Source: Haloarchaeobius salinus (GTDB lineage: Archaea; Halobacteriota; Halobacteria; Halobacteriales; Natrialbaceae). Taken from it: DNA of 64,000 nucleotides. This document shows, one piece after another, positions 50,281 through 59,686 of this stretch. The stretch is taken from NCBI RefSeq assembly GCF_024464185.1, contig NZ_JANHAU010000002.1, positions 248,001-312,000 of the forward strand, written 5' to 3'. The first letter of the stretch is position 1; the number at the start of each line of letters is the position of its first letter. The notes beneath the pieces were generated by a model, which saw nothing but the letters and a program-made list of their open reading frames with translations, had not been told where the DNA came from and ran no database searches. The translations under genes and the position numbers were made by a program.

Positions 50281-52137
50281 GTGACTGCTGATCTCCTCCC
50301 CGTCGTCGCGGTCGTGCTCTTGTCCGGGATCGGGGCGCACCTGCTCGCACAGCGGTTCAGGGTCCCGAGCGTCCTGTTCTACCTCGTGGTCGGGCTGGTC
50401 CTCGGACCGGAACTGCTCGGCGTCGTCACGCTGGAGACGTTCGGCGACGGCCTCGAGACCATCGTCGGCCTCGCCGTCGCGATTATCGTGTTCGACGGCG
50501 CGTTCGCACTACGGTTCGAACGCATCCGGGAGGCGTCGACGACCTCCCTCCGGCTGGTGACCGTCGGCGCGCTCGTGATGTTCCTCGGGACGGCGCTGGT
50601 TGTTCGACTCGTCGAGGGGACGACGTGGGAGCTCGCGCTCCTCGTGGGGGCGCTGCTGGTCGCGACGGGGCCGACGGTGATCACGCCGATACTCGAGGTC
50701 ATCACCGTCAGGGAGCACGTCTCCGCCGCGCTGGAGACCGAGGGCATCGTCAACGACGTGACCGCCGCCATCGGCGCCGTCGTCGTCTTCGAGACGCTGC
50801 TGCTCGACGACGTCGGAGTGTCAGTCACTGCGTTCGCGTTCGTCGAGCGCTTCGGCGTGGGCGTGGCCTCGGGGCTGCTGGCGGCGGTGGTGATCTACGG
50901 CCTCCTGCGGTACGAGACGGAGAAGAACGCCGGCCCGCAGGCCGCACGGTTCCTGACGTTGAGCGCCGCCGTGGGGTCGTTCGTCCTGGCGGAGACCGTC
51001 GCGACCGAGGCGGGCATCGCCGCCGCGGCGACCGCCGGCATCGCGCTCGGGAACCTGGCGTTGCCCCACCGGGGCGAGATCGAGGCGTTCGCCCGGGACC
51101 TGACGCTGCTCGTCCTCGGGTTCGTGTTCATCTCGCTGGCCTCCCTGATCGACGTCCGCGCGGTCGTCGCCCTCGGGGTGCCAGGGCTCGTCATCGTCGC
51201 GGTCGTCATGCTCGTCATCCGCCCGCTGGTGGCCGGGATCGCCACCGTCGGGGTCGAGCAGTTCGACCGGTCGGAGCGCCTGTTCCTCGCGGCGATGGGT
51301 CCCCGGGGCATCATCCCCGCGAGCGTGGCGACGCTGTTCGCCATCGAACTCGCGACGGCGGGGAACGAGGCCGCAGCACAGACCCTGCTGGGCACCGTCT
51401 TCATCGTCATCCTCGTGACCGACACGGTCGAGGCGGGGCTGGCACGACAGATCGGGAGCCTGCTTGGAGTGACACCGATGCGCATCATCATCATCGGCGG
51501 GGGACGGGTCGGCCGTGCCCTCGCCACACGACTGGAGCGACGTGGAGAGTTCGTCGTCATCGTCGAGGACGACCCGGACCGGGTGGAGTCGGCCCGCGAG
51601 GACGGCTTCACCGTCTACCGAGGCGACGGCACAGAGACAGACACGCTGGCCGATGCGGGTATCGAGGAGGCCAAGATCGTCGTCGCCGGCACCGGTGACG
51701 ACGACGTCAACCTGCTCGTCAGCCAACTCGCGAAGACCAAGTTCGGGGTCGAGGACGTGTACGCACGCGTCAACCGGACGGAGAACGTCGGCGCCTTCGA
51801 GTCGCTGTCGGTCTCCGCGATCGACGACCCGCTGGCGACCGCCTACGCCATCGACAACGAGATCGAACGGCCGGCGCTCTCCCAGTGGATGACCGACACG
51901 GCCGATCGACACGATGTCCAGGAGATCGAGGTGACCGCGGCGTCGGTCGCCGGCCTGACCGTCCGCGAACTGCACGACCGCATCCCCCGGGGCTGTCTCA
52001 TCGCGGAGATCGGCACCGGGGCGGACTCGCACGTGCCCGACGCGGACGAGGTCATCGAACTCGGCGACCGGGTGACGTTTCTGGGCGACAGCGACGCGGT
52101 CCGAACGGCCGTCGAACGGTTCCACCCCCGGGACTGA
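50281..52137 (+). CDS. Cation:proton antiporter with C-terminal RCK (TrkA) domains
   Basis: A 618-residue transporter. Residues 1 to about 390 are a CPA-type sodium/hydrogen or potassium/hydrogen exchanger with about 12 helices, including the ion-site region ALLVATGPTVITPIL and EGIVNDVTAAIGAVVVFE. From residue 400 (MRIIIIGGGRVGRALATRLE) comes a TrkA-N/RCK domain that binds a nucleotide, and from about 535 a TrkA-C domain (EVTAASVAGLTVRELH). The GTG at 50281 gives a proper first helix; CTTTTTGT about 35-45 bp upstream is the likely promoter. It sits in the cell membrane and helps ion and pH balance. Confidence 0.88.
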   Translation: MTADLLPVVAVVLLSGIGAHLLAQRFRVPSVLFYLVVGLVLGPELLGVVTLETFGDGLETIVGLAVAIIVFDGAFALRFERIREASTTSLRLVTVGALVMFLGTALVVRLVEGTTWELALLVGALLVATGPTVITPILEVITVREHVSAALETEGIVNDVTAAIGAVVVFETLLLDDVGVSVTAFAFVERFGVGVASGLLAAVVIYGLLRYETEKNAGPQAARFLTLSAAVGSFVLAETVATEAGIAAAATAGIALGNLALPHRGEIEAFARDLTLLVLGFVFISLASLIDVRAVVALGVPGLVIVAVVMLVIRPLVAGIATVGVEQFDRSERLFLAAMGPRGIIPASVATLFAIELATAGNEAAAQTLLGTVFIVILVTDTVEAGLARQIGSLLGVTPMRIIIIGGGRVGRALATRLERRGEFVVIVEDDPDRVESAREDGFTVYRGDGTETDTLADAGIEEAKIVVAGTGDDDVNLLVSQLAKTKFGVEDVYARVNRTENVGAFESLSVSAIDDPLATAYAIDNEIERPALSQWMTDTADRHDVQEIEVTAASVAGLTVRELHDRIPRGCLIAEIGTGADSHVPDADEVIELGDRVTFLGDSDAVRTAVERFHPRD

Positions 52138-52139
52138 CG

Positions 52140-52244
52140 GTGCGTGCGACACCGAGGCGACCCGACGGCCGGGGACTCCCCGACGCGCTCGAAGCTGTGA
52201 TGGGCGAGCTCCAGGACCCGCTCGACCGGCGTGCAGAGGCCTGA
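52140..52244 (+). CDS. Possible 34-codon ORF
   Basis: A GTG two bases after the antiporter stop opens a short frame whose second half (LPDALEAVMGELQDPLDRR) reads like a normal amphipathic helix. No known relative, and no Shine-Dalgarno. It may be noise; recorded because it follows the antiporter so closely. Confidence 0.2.
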   Translation: MRATPRRPDGRGLPDALEAVMGELQDPLDRRAEA

Positions 52245-52344
52245 GCACGCCAGCCCACCGTCGGCTCCCCCCGTCGTCCACGGACCGCCGTCGGCTCGAC
52301 CGTGCGGCCCGAGTGCTTAACGTTCGAGACGTGATTCCCCTCGC

Positions 52345-53100
52345 ATGGCTTCGGTCACCACGGGGCTGGTCTTCCTCGGCATCGCAGTGATCCCCACCTA
52401 CCTGTTCGTCCAGGCGAGACAGGCCTCGCAGGCGGTCGGCGAGACCGAGACGCGCTCGACCGCGTCGCTGACCGACGGCACCGTCGCGGTCGCCGGCACG
52501 GTCGAGGCCGGCCCCGCCGGGACGCTCACCCATCCGGTCACGGGCACCGACGCGCTCGCGGTCCGCTGGGACGTCGAGGAACGAGGCGTCGACGACGAGG
52601 TCGCCGAGGTGAACGACAGCGGCCGCCAGACCGTCCCCTTCCGTCTGGTCGACGACGACGGCGCGGTCGACGTCGACCCAACCGGAGCAGACCTCCACCT
52701 CTCGACGACCCACGGCGAGACGTTCGTCGACCAGCTGCGAGCCCCCGGCGAGCAGGCCCGGACGTTCATCGAGCGCGTGCAGGAGAACGAACGCCGGAGC
52801 CACGACGCCGGCACCACACAGGTCCACAACACCCCCATCAACGAGGCCAGGGTCCACGGCGTCGACGGACTCGACTACCAGAGCCGAGCACTCCAGCCCG
52901 GCGACACCGGCTACGTCCTCGGGTACGCCCGACAGAACGACGACGGCACCGACACCATCGGCGACGACGGCGGGGAGTTCATCGTCTCCGACATGACCCG
53001 GGACGAACTCACCGCGGACCTCGGAACCAACCAGTGGCTCCTCGTCGGCGTCGCCCTGCTGTTCTACGCCCTCGCGGTGTACGTGGGCTTCCTCGCCTGA
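52345..53100 (+). CDS. GIDE-domain membrane protein (E3 ligase-related fold)
   Basis: A 251-residue membrane protein with an N-terminal helix (about 4-22), an external or cytoplasmic domain, and a C-terminal helix (about 230-250). The middle fits the GIDE domain seen in the mitochondrial E3 ligase MULAN and in many prokaryotes: GTVEAGPAGTLTHPVTGTDAL, AVRWDVEE, VQENERRSHDAGT. No RING finger is present, so ligase activity is not expected. Function unknown. GCTTAACG lies 24-31 bp ahead of the ATG. Confidence 0.8.
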   Translation: MASVTTGLVFLGIAVIPTYLFVQARQASQAVGETETRSTASLTDGTVAVAGTVEAGPAGTLTHPVTGTDALAVRWDVEERGVDDEVAEVNDSGRQTVPFRLVDDDGAVDVDPTGADLHLSTTHGETFVDQLRAPGEQARTFIERVQENERRSHDAGTTQVHNTPINEARVHGVDGLDYQSRALQPGDTGYVLGYARQNDDGTDTIGDDGGEFIVSDMTRDELTADLGTNQWLLVGVALLFYALAVYVGFLA

Positions 53101-53231
53101 GGTCCCGTTCTTCCTCGGTGGCGACTCTGTCGAGACGTGTTCCCCGACAGGGAGCGGTGCCAACGAGGCCTGGAGCGCTCGAACACCGACTTGCTCACCC
53201 CGACGAGTCCCCGCCACACCAATCCTTAGAA

Positions 53232-53239
53232 TTTAAATA
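53232..53239 (+). promoter_or_regulatory. Consensus TATA box of the pilus operon
   Basis: TTTAAATA, 23-30 bp ahead of the first ATG, flanked by the lowest-GC stretch in the right half of the window (53225-53262). It implies a strong, leaderless promoter for the seven-gene operon. Confidence 0.85.
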
Positions 53240-53261
53240 CAGATGTGATGCAATTTAATCT

Positions 53262-55484
53262 ATGACTGACGACCCGACGCTCGAACACCCCGACCACGAG
53301 GGTCGAGCGTCGACCGACGACGACGGGCGCGTCCCCCCGCCCATCCCGCCGGGCGACCCCGACGCCTGGTACGCACCCGACGTGCGGGACCACTACACCG
53401 TCCACGGCGACGTGGTTGCGACCGTCGCCGAGACCGAGGAGGGCTTCACGTACGACGTGCGGGAGCCGTCGCTCACCGCCGACGAGGAGACGACGCTTGC
53501 GGAGATCCGCGAGCACTTCGCGGCGGCGAACCTTCGCCGGCCACGCACCCGCGAGGGAACCGTCTCGCGGATGGAGACCGGGCTGCGGCCGAAGTACCGT
53601 ACGGCTCTCGACCAGATCCTCGAGGGGAGCCCGGAGACACGCCGGCGGCTTCGGTACTACGCGCTCCGGGACGTGGGCTGTCTGGGCGCGGTGACGCCGC
53701 TCGCGCTGGACGAACACGTCGAGGTCGCCGACCCCGGCGAGGACCGGCTGTCGGTCCACACGACGAACTTCGCGCCCGCCGAGACCGAGTTCCCGGCGGA
53801 CGTACGCTTCCTCGACCGTGTCGCGAGCGAGCGGCTGACCACGTACCGGGTCCCGTTCCGGGGGTTCTCGATTCCCGTCGTGCTCTACCGCGAGCGACTG
53901 CTCGGCCACGACGCGTTCGCGACGAAGTACGCGGTGCGCGAGCCGGGTCTCCTCCCGGGCGACGAGGAGCTGCTCGCCGAGGCCAAGGAGCGCATCTGGG
54001 AGACGAACGTCGAGCACGTCGTCGACGACAGCACCGCGTTCGTCCGCGAGCGGGCCGAGCAGCTGCTCGCCCGGCGACTCACGGCACGCAACGCGAGCGC
54101 GTGGCTCGACGCGACCCGCCACCGCGTCCGGAGCGTACTCGCCGATACCGGGCTCGGGGTACCGCCGGTCGATGGCCGCTACGAGGACGGCCGGCTGGCC
54201 GACCTCGTCTACTACGTCCTCCGGGACTACGTCGGCGAGGGACAGCTCACCGTCCCCATCCGCGACCCGAACCTCGAGGACATCGAGGCGAACCGGGTCG
54301 GCGAGCGCGTGAAGGTCGTGCCGCGCACCGACGTGGGCCACGATGGGCGCATCCCGACGAACCTCACCTTCGAAGACGAGTCGGCGTTCGTCAACGTCGT
54401 CACCCAGCTCGCGGCCGCCGACGGCGCGGAGCTCAACGCCTCCAACCCCTCAGCGAAGGTGAACCTCCGCCCTGGCGAGGTCGACGACGGCGTGACCATC
54501 CGTTGTGCGGTCGCGCTGCCGGTCATCTCCGAGGACGGCCCGCACATCTCCATCCGGAAGCAGGCACCCGACGCGCTGACGCCGGTCGACCTCGTGGAGG
54601 GCGGGAGCCTCACCGCCGACCTCGTCACGGTGCTCTGGCTGCTGTACGAGCACCACGGCGTCGTGCTGTTCTCGGGCCCGACCGGGGTCGGGAAGACGAC
54701 GCTGATGAACGCGCACATGCCGTTCGTCCCGTTCGACGACCGACCCATCTCCATCGACGAGGGGAGCCGGGAGGTCAGGCTCCCCCACGAGACCGGTATC
54801 TCGCTGACGACGCGCGACCACGAGGACGAGTTCAAGGCGGTGACGATGGCCGACCTGATGACCGAGGCGAACTACCTGAACCCCGACGTGGAGGTAATCG
54901 CGGAGATCAACACGCCCGCGTCGTTCTCGACCTTCGCGGAGAGCCTCAATACAGGACACGGGTTACTGGGAACGACCCACGCCGAGAACGTCGAGAAGCT
55001 CGTCAACCGGGTCGTCGAGCAGGGACTTCCGCCGTACCTGCTCCGCGAGCTCGACCTCGTCGTCTTCCCGAAGCGCGTCGACGGGGAGCGCTACGTCGGG
55101 AGCGCGGTCGAGTTCGTCGACGAGGAGACGTACCGCACGTGCAGCGGCCGCTGTGGCGTCGTCGAGAAGCACGACACCACGGTCTACTGGAACGCCATCT
55201 TCGAGCGGACCGTCGAGGGCGAGTTCGCGTTCGACTACGCACATCCGGTGGTCCACGACGTGGAGAACCGGCGCTGCGGTGTCGACCTGTTCGAGCGGCT
55301 CGCCGACCGCACGGACCGTCCCACCGAGGATGTCGAGCGGGAGTTCCACCGCAAGCATCGCTACGTGGAGTACCTGGTCCGCGAGGGCGTCGACGACTTC
55401 GACGAGCTGTTCTCGTTCCTCTCGGACCTCCGCACGGACGAGGCGGCGACGGTCGAGCGCATCGGCGCGGGGAGGGGAGCGTGA
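53262..55484 (+). CDS. Type II/IV secretion-type ATPase (archaeal PilB/TadA family)
   Basis: A 740-residue secretion ATPase that powers assembly of a pilus-like structure at the cytoplasmic membrane. The Walker A GPTGVGKTT is at residues 472-480. The following Asp box (ISIDEGSREVRLPHETGI), Walker B region VEVIAEINTPASFS and His box GTTHAENVEKLVN are all in place. The N-terminal 300 residues are the haloarchaeal-type adapter domain. It is the first gene of an operon; its TGA overlaps the GTG start of the membrane platform gene. It belongs to the PilB/GspE rather than the archaellum FlaI branch as judged by context. Confidence 0.9.
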   Translation: MTDDPTLEHPDHEGRASTDDDGRVPPPIPPGDPDAWYAPDVRDHYTVHGDVVATVAETEEGFTYDVREPSLTADEETTLAEIREHFAAANLRRPRTREGTVSRMETGLRPKYRTALDQILEGSPETRRRLRYYALRDVGCLGAVTPLALDEHVEVADPGEDRLSVHTTNFAPAETEFPADVRFLDRVASERLTTYRVPFRGFSIPVVLYRERLLGHDAFATKYAVREPGLLPGDEELLAEAKERIWETNVEHVVDDSTAFVRERAEQLLARRLTARNASAWLDATRHRVRSVLADTGLGVPPVDGRYEDGRLADLVYYVLRDYVGEGQLTVPIRDPNLEDIEANRVGERVKVVPRTDVGHDGRIPTNLTFEDESAFVNVVTQLAAADGAELNASNPSAKVNLRPGEVDDGVTIRCAVALPVISEDGPHISIRKQAPDALTPVDLVEGGSLTADLVTVLWLLYEHHGVVLFSGPTGVGKTTLMNAHMPFVPFDDRPISIDEGSREVRLPHETGISLTTRDHEDEFKAVTMADLMTEANYLNPDVEVIAEINTPASFSTFAESLNTGHGLLGTTHAENVEKLVNRVVEQGLPPYLLRELDLVVFPKRVDGERYVGSAVEFVDEETYRTCSGRCGVVEKHDTTVYWNAIFERTVEGEFAFDYAHPVVHDVENRRCGVDLFERLADRTDRPTEDVEREFHRKHRYVEYLVREGVDDFDELFSFLSDLRTDEAATVERIGAGRGA

Positions 55485-57385
55485 GCCTCTCCGACGACGA
55501 CCGCCCCACGCTCGGCGCGAACCGGGACGCCCTCCTCGACCAGGTCTGTTACGCGCTGTTCTCGCGCCACGCCGACCGGACCCGCCACGACGGCGACCGG
55601 GATCGCTACCGGGGCACCGACCTGCACGTGCCGTTCGACCTCTACCTCTCGCGGCTCTACGCGCTGTCGTGGCTCGCGGCGGCCGTCGGTTTCCTCGTCG
55701 GGGCCTCGCTCGCCCTGGCGCTACGGTCGGCGACGCTCCGGGGCGTCGCCGACTTCGTCCAGATCGGGCTCCCTCTGCTATCGCCGGGGTCCGTCCCGGT
55801 GGTCTCCCAGGCGGCGGTCGCGGTCGGCGTGGGGCTCCTCGTCGCGGCCGCGACCAAGCTCGGCACCCGACTGGTCGGCGGGCGCTACCTGCAGTGGCTC
55901 GTCGCGGCACGGCGGTCCGCCATCGAGGCGACACTGCCCGGGGCGGTCCGGTACCTCCGGGCGCTCTCGACCGGCAGCGACGACCAGCGCGAGATGCTCC
56001 GGAAGGTCGCGGCAAACCGGGAGGCCTACGGCGAGACGGCCGTCGCCTGTCGGACGGTCCTGAACAAGGCCGAACTGACGGGCAGTCTCGACGACGGCCT
56101 CCGCATCGTCGCCCGCGACACACCGTCGCGGGACGCGCTCGCCCCCTTCCTCCTGAAGTTCCGCGAGCACGCCGACCAGGGGTCTGCCGAACTGACCAGC
56201 TACCTCCGGATGGAGGCGCGGATGCTCGGCCATCGGCAGTCCCGCGACCGGAACCGCGCCGAGGGGTTCCTCGAACTGCTCGCCGAGCTGTTCATCGTCC
56301 TGCTGGTGCTGCCGGCGCTGCTCGTCATCGTCCTCACCGTGATGAGCGTCCTGACGCCCGGACTGAACCAGCCGGCGAGCACGCCGCTCGGTCAGGTGAC
56401 GCCCCGGGCCGTCCTCGTCTACGGTTCCGGGTTCTTCGTGCTGGCTGTCGGGGCCTGCGCCGCCGCGCTCGTCGCGAGCCTGCGGCCGCCGACGGGGCGG
56501 CCGTCGTACCGCCGGCCCGCCGGCCTCCTCGATCTGCTCGGGACCGCGACGACGAACCCGTCGAGCGCCGCCGTCGTCTGGGCGCTCCCGGCCGCGCTGT
56601 TCGCACTCATCGTCTTCACGGCGGGCGAGCGCCCCCTCGCCGCCGCCCTGCTCGGCTACGTCGCATACGCCGTCCCGGTCGGGCTGGTCGCCACCCGGCG
56701 TGCGCGCATCGACGACGCGAAGGACCGCGAGATCAAGGACTTCGTCCACGCCGTCTCGGGCCACGTCGCGCTCGGCCGGCCGTTCGCCGAGGCCGTCGAC
56801 CTGGTCGCCCGCGACGTGGACCTCGGCCCGCTCGACGAGGACGTCGCCGACCTCGCGTTCAACGCGACGCTGACAACCCGCGAGGGCGACCTCCGTGCGG
56901 CGGCGTTGGAGCGGTTCGTCGACCGCGTGGGCACGCCGCTGGCCGAGCAGACGATGGGGCTGGTGACCGGTGCGCTCGACGCCGGCAGCGACGTGGAGAC
57001 GGTGTTCGACACGCTCCAGACCGAGGTCGGCCGGCTCTACCACGAGAAGAAGTCGCTCCGGAACGCGATGCTCGTCTACGTCGCGGTCGGCTGGACCGTC
57101 GCACTGCTCGTCGTCGGCATCATGGTCGCCGTCAACGGCTACGTGCTCGACAGCTTCACCCAGCTCTCGGCGGTCTCGACACCGGGCACCGGCTTCGTCC
57201 TCGATTCGGACGCGGTCGACGTCTCCCGGGAGCACTACCGCTTCTACGTCGTCACGCAGTGTACGATGCTGGCCAGCGGCTGGTTCGCGGGCGTCGCAAA
57301 CCGCGACCGGTACGACGCCCTGCTCCAGTCCGGCCTGCTCGTTCTCGTCGCACACGTCGTGTTCAGGGGGGCGGGGATGGTATGA
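55481..57385 (+). CDS. Type II secretion F-family membrane platform protein (PilC/TadC-like)
   Basis: A 634-residue polytopic protein with two T2SSF modules. The first covers about 110-270 (LRALSTGSDDQREMLRKVA; ETAVACRTVLNKAELTGSLDDGL), the second about 420-560 (DFVHAVSGHVALGRPFAEAV; VTGALDAGSDVETVFDTLQ). Eight or so membrane helices follow the halves. It forms the inner-membrane platform on which the ATPase acts. Its GTG start overlaps the ATPase stop (GTGA), with a Shine-Dalgarno GGAGGGGAGC just ahead. Its own TGA overlaps the next ATG. Confidence 0.9.
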   Translation: MSLSDDDRPTLGANRDALLDQVCYALFSRHADRTRHDGDRDRYRGTDLHVPFDLYLSRLYALSWLAAAVGFLVGASLALALRSATLRGVADFVQIGLPLLSPGSVPVVSQAAVAVGVGLLVAAATKLGTRLVGGRYLQWLVAARRSAIEATLPGAVRYLRALSTGSDDQREMLRKVAANREAYGETAVACRTVLNKAELTGSLDDGLRIVARDTPSRDALAPFLLKFREHADQGSAELTSYLRMEARMLGHRQSRDRNRAEGFLELLAELFIVLLVLPALLVIVLTVMSVLTPGLNQPASTPLGQVTPRAVLVYGSGFFVLAVGACAAALVASLRPPTGRPSYRRPAGLLDLLGTATTNPSSAAVVWALPAALFALIVFTAGERPLAAALLGYVAYAVPVGLVATRRARIDDAKDREIKDFVHAVSGHVALGRPFAEAVDLVARDVDLGPLDEDVADLAFNATLTTREGDLRAAALERFVDRVGTPLAEQTMGLVTGALDAGSDVETVFDTLQTEVGRLYHEKKSLRNAMLVYVAVGWTVALLVVGIMVAVNGYVLDSFTQLSAVSTPGTGFVLDSDAVDVSREHYRFYVVTQCTMLASGWFAGVANRDRYDALLQSGLLVLVAHVVFRGAGMV

Positions 57386-58119
57386 CGGGCTGGCACCGAC
57401 CATCGGTCGAACGTGGACAGTCGAACGTCGTCGGCGTCGCGCTGCTGCTCGGTATCACCGTCGTCGCCCTCGGCGTCCTCACGGCGAGCATCGGGCTCGC
57501 GGTCGACGCAGGCACGGGTGCAGCCGACGCCGCACGGGTCGGTGACGACGTCGACGACGCGCTCAGGCCGGTCGAGGTGACCGGCGAGCACGTCGGGTCG
57601 GTCCGGGCGACCGACGGCCAGCTCAGGACCGTCGCCCGCGACGTGCGCGTGCTGAACGACTCCGGTACCGTCGCCCGTCTCGAAGCTGACGCGCTCGTCT
57701 ACGAGACGGACGGCCAGCGCGTGACGTTCCTCGCCGGTGGCGTCGTGCGCGGTGAGGGGCGCGGTGCCCGACTCGCCACCGAGCCGCCTGTCGTCGCCAC
57801 CCCGGACGGCGACGTGCTCGTCTTCGGCGTCGCGACCCTCGGCGCGGACCGGACGAGCGTCGACTTCGCCGGCGAACCCGTCCGGCTCCGCACGAACGTC
57901 ACGCACGAGCGTCGTCCCCTCGGTTCCGACGAGTACCGGCTGGCCATCGAGACCGAGACGCCGGCGGCGTGGCGTTCGTACTTCCGTGACCTCGGCGCGA
58001 CCGTCACCGACCGCGACCTCGACGGGGACGGTGTCGACAGCGTCGTCGCGACGTTCCCGGACGAGCGGACCGCATACCTGGTCGTCCACGCGCTGAATCT
58101 GGAGGTGGGCGATGCGTAG
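57382..58119 (+). CDS. Pilin-like membrane protein 1 (DUF7289-type)
   Basis: A 245-residue secreted protein with an N-terminal pilin-like segment: a short arm with RGQSN followed by a hydrophobic helix (VVGVALLLGITVVALGVLTA, about 16-35). The rest is an acidic extracellular domain. It resembles the haloarchaeal DUF7289 proteins that sit in this type of operon; that link is from memory. It is the third gene, overlapping its neighbours by 4 and 8 bp, so it is translated in step with them. Likely minor or major subunit of the pilus. Confidence 0.75.
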   Translation: MTGWHRPSVERGQSNVVGVALLLGITVVALGVLTASIGLAVDAGTGAADAARVGDDVDDALRPVEVTGEHVGSVRATDGQLRTVARDVRVLNDSGTVARLEADALVYETDGQRVTFLAGGVVRGEGRGARLATEPPVVATPDGDVLVFGVATLGADRTSVDFAGEPVRLRTNVTHERRPLGSDEYRLAIETETPAAWRSYFRDLGATVTDRDLDGDGVDSVVATFPDERTAYLVVHALNLEVGDA

Positions 58120-58594
58120 CGGGCGCTCGGGCCGTCCCCGCGACGGACGTGCCGTCTCGCCGGTCGTCGGGAAGACGCTCGAGATCGGCGTCGTCGTCCT
58201 CTACATCGGGCTCCTGTCGACGACGCTGTACGGCGGTGTCGTCCCCGACTTCAGGTCGACGGCGGGCGACGAGCTGGCGGACCGCACGCTCGCCGGGGCG
58301 ACACAGGAGATCGAGGACGCGGTGCCGCCGGGCTCGATGACGGCGGTCGACGTCCGGCGGCGGGTCGAGCTCCCCCGGACCGTCCGGGGCGAGCCGTACC
58401 ACGTCCGCACCGACGACCGTACGCTCGTCCTCGACCACCCGGACCCCAACGTGGGCACCGAGACGACGCTCGCGGTGCCCGCCGCGGTCGTCCGGGTCGA
58501 GGGCTCGTGGTCGAGCACCGCCGAGGCGTTCGTCGTCGTCGAGCGGACCGACGCGGGGCTGGTCGTCCGACTGGCACGGGGTGAGGCGTCGTGA
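58112..58594 (+). CDS. Pilin-like membrane protein 2 (DUF7266-type)
   Basis: A 160-residue protein whose N-terminus RDGRAVSPVVGKTLEIG is the classical haloarchaeal type IV pilin-like leader with a long hydrophobic helix (about 17-45). The C-terminal part is a small beta-rich domain. It would be exported and assembled in the membrane or pilus. It overlaps the upstream gene by 8 bp and has a Shine-Dalgarno GGAGGTG inside that gene. Assignment to DUF7266 is from memory. Confidence 0.75.
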   Translation: MRSGRSGRPRDGRAVSPVVGKTLEIGVVVLYIGLLSTTLYGGVVPDFRSTAGDELADRTLAGATQEIEDAVPPGSMTAVDVRRRVELPRTVRGEPYHVRTDDRTLVLDHPDPNVGTETTLAVPAAVVRVEGSWSSTAEAFVVVERTDAGLVVRLARGEAS

Positions 58595-59286
58595 CCGAGT
58601 TCGAAACCGTCCGGACGAACCGGGGGCAGGCGAACCTCGTCGCCCTCGGCGTGGCGCTGCTCGCGCTCACGGCCGTGCTCGGCGTCGCACTCGTCGTCGC
58701 CGACGGTGCGTTCGCCGGTGCCGACCGCGAACCGGGCGAGCACAGGCTCGCGAACTCGCTGTCGGACCGACTCGTCGACGGCACCGGGCCGTTGACCACC
58801 CGTACGAACGTGCTGAACGCGACCGCGGTCGACGACCTCGACGGCGACGCGCTCGCGGACTCGTTCCCGGTGGTCGAGGGGCGGGACGTGCGGGTCCGAC
58901 TCGACGGCGAGACTGTCGCCTGGACCGGGGACGTGACCGACGGGTCGACCGTCCGTCGTATCGTCCTCGTCGAACGCGAGGAGACGGTGACGACAACGCC
59001 GAACCTCGACCGCGACGCGGTGACTCTCCCACGACGGACCGACCGTGTCACACTGGACGTCGACCCGCCGACCGGCACGCGACTCACGACGGTCCGCGCG
59101 AACGGCCGCGTCGTCGCGCACGACCCGGCCGGCCTGACGGGGAACGTCACGGTCTCCGTCTCGCGCTTCGAGACGACGACACTCGCGTTCGACGCGAACG
59201 GGACGCTCCCGACCGGTAGCGTGCGGCTCACCTACCACCCGACGCGGACGATCAAGGCACTGCTCGTGGTGACCGTCGATGACTGA
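58591..59286 (+). CDS. Pilin-like membrane protein 3 (DUF7263-type)
   Basis: A 231-residue protein: N-terminal TNRGQANLVALGVALLALTA gives an RGQ plus hydrophobic helix (about 12-38) as in the other pilin-like members. The extracellular part is acidic and beta-rich, ending in a short hydrophobic ALLVVTVDD. GTG start overlapping the previous stop by 4 bp. Function within the pilus unknown. The DUF7263 match is from memory. Confidence 0.72.
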   Translation: MTEFETVRTNRGQANLVALGVALLALTAVLGVALVVADGAFAGADREPGEHRLANSLSDRLVDGTGPLTTRTNVLNATAVDDLDGDALADSFPVVEGRDVRVRLDGETVAWTGDVTDGSTVRRIVLVEREETVTTTPNLDRDAVTLPRRTDRVTLDVDPPTGTRLTTVRANGRVVAHDPAGLTGNVTVSVSRFETTTLAFDANGTLPTGSVRLTYHPTRTIKALLVVTVDD

Positions 59287-59686
59287 GCGTGCACAGCTGT
59301 CGCTGCCCGCCGTCGAGGCCGCCATCGGCGTGTTGCTCGTGCTCGCCGTCGTCGCGACGTTCGCCCTGCCGGTCGCCGACGGCGACACGACTGAGGCACA
59401 GCTCGACACCTACGCGGGCGACGCGGCGACGGTGCTCTCGGGGGAACCCCCGCGACACGGCGGGGCGACGCGGCTCTCCGAGGTCGCCCGGTCCGAGACC
59501 TCGTTCGAGCGCGAGCACGAGGCGCTGGAGCGGCGCGTCGAGCGCATCCTGCCGGACAACCTCCTGTACCGCGTCGAGACCCCGCATGGCGCGGTCGGCT
59601 ATCGCGTCCCGGCGGGCGTCTCGGTCGGCGTCGCGACGGTGCCGACGGGTCGGGGAGAGGTGACGATACGGGTGTGGTACGTATGA
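59279..59686 (+). CDS. Pilin-like membrane protein 4 (DUF7262-type)
   Basis: A 135-residue protein starting MTERAQLSLPAVEAAIGVLL, with the RAQLSL motif leading into one hydrophobic helix (about 8-30). The small external domain (about 35-135) is acidic. Overlaps its neighbours by 8 and 4 bp. It is one of five small membrane-anchored proteins in the pilus operon. The DUF7262 match is from memory. Confidence 0.72.
   Translation: MTERAQLSLPAVEAAIGVLLVLAVVATFALPVADGDTTEAQLDTYAGDAATVLSGEPPRHGGATRLSEVARSETSFEREHEALERRVERILPDNLLYRVETPHGAVGYRVPAGVSVGVATVPTGRGEVTIRVWYV

Noticed and set aside
53228-53262. Low-GC stretch suspected to be an insertion scar
   Set aside because: It is fully explained as TATA box and start region of the pilus operon.
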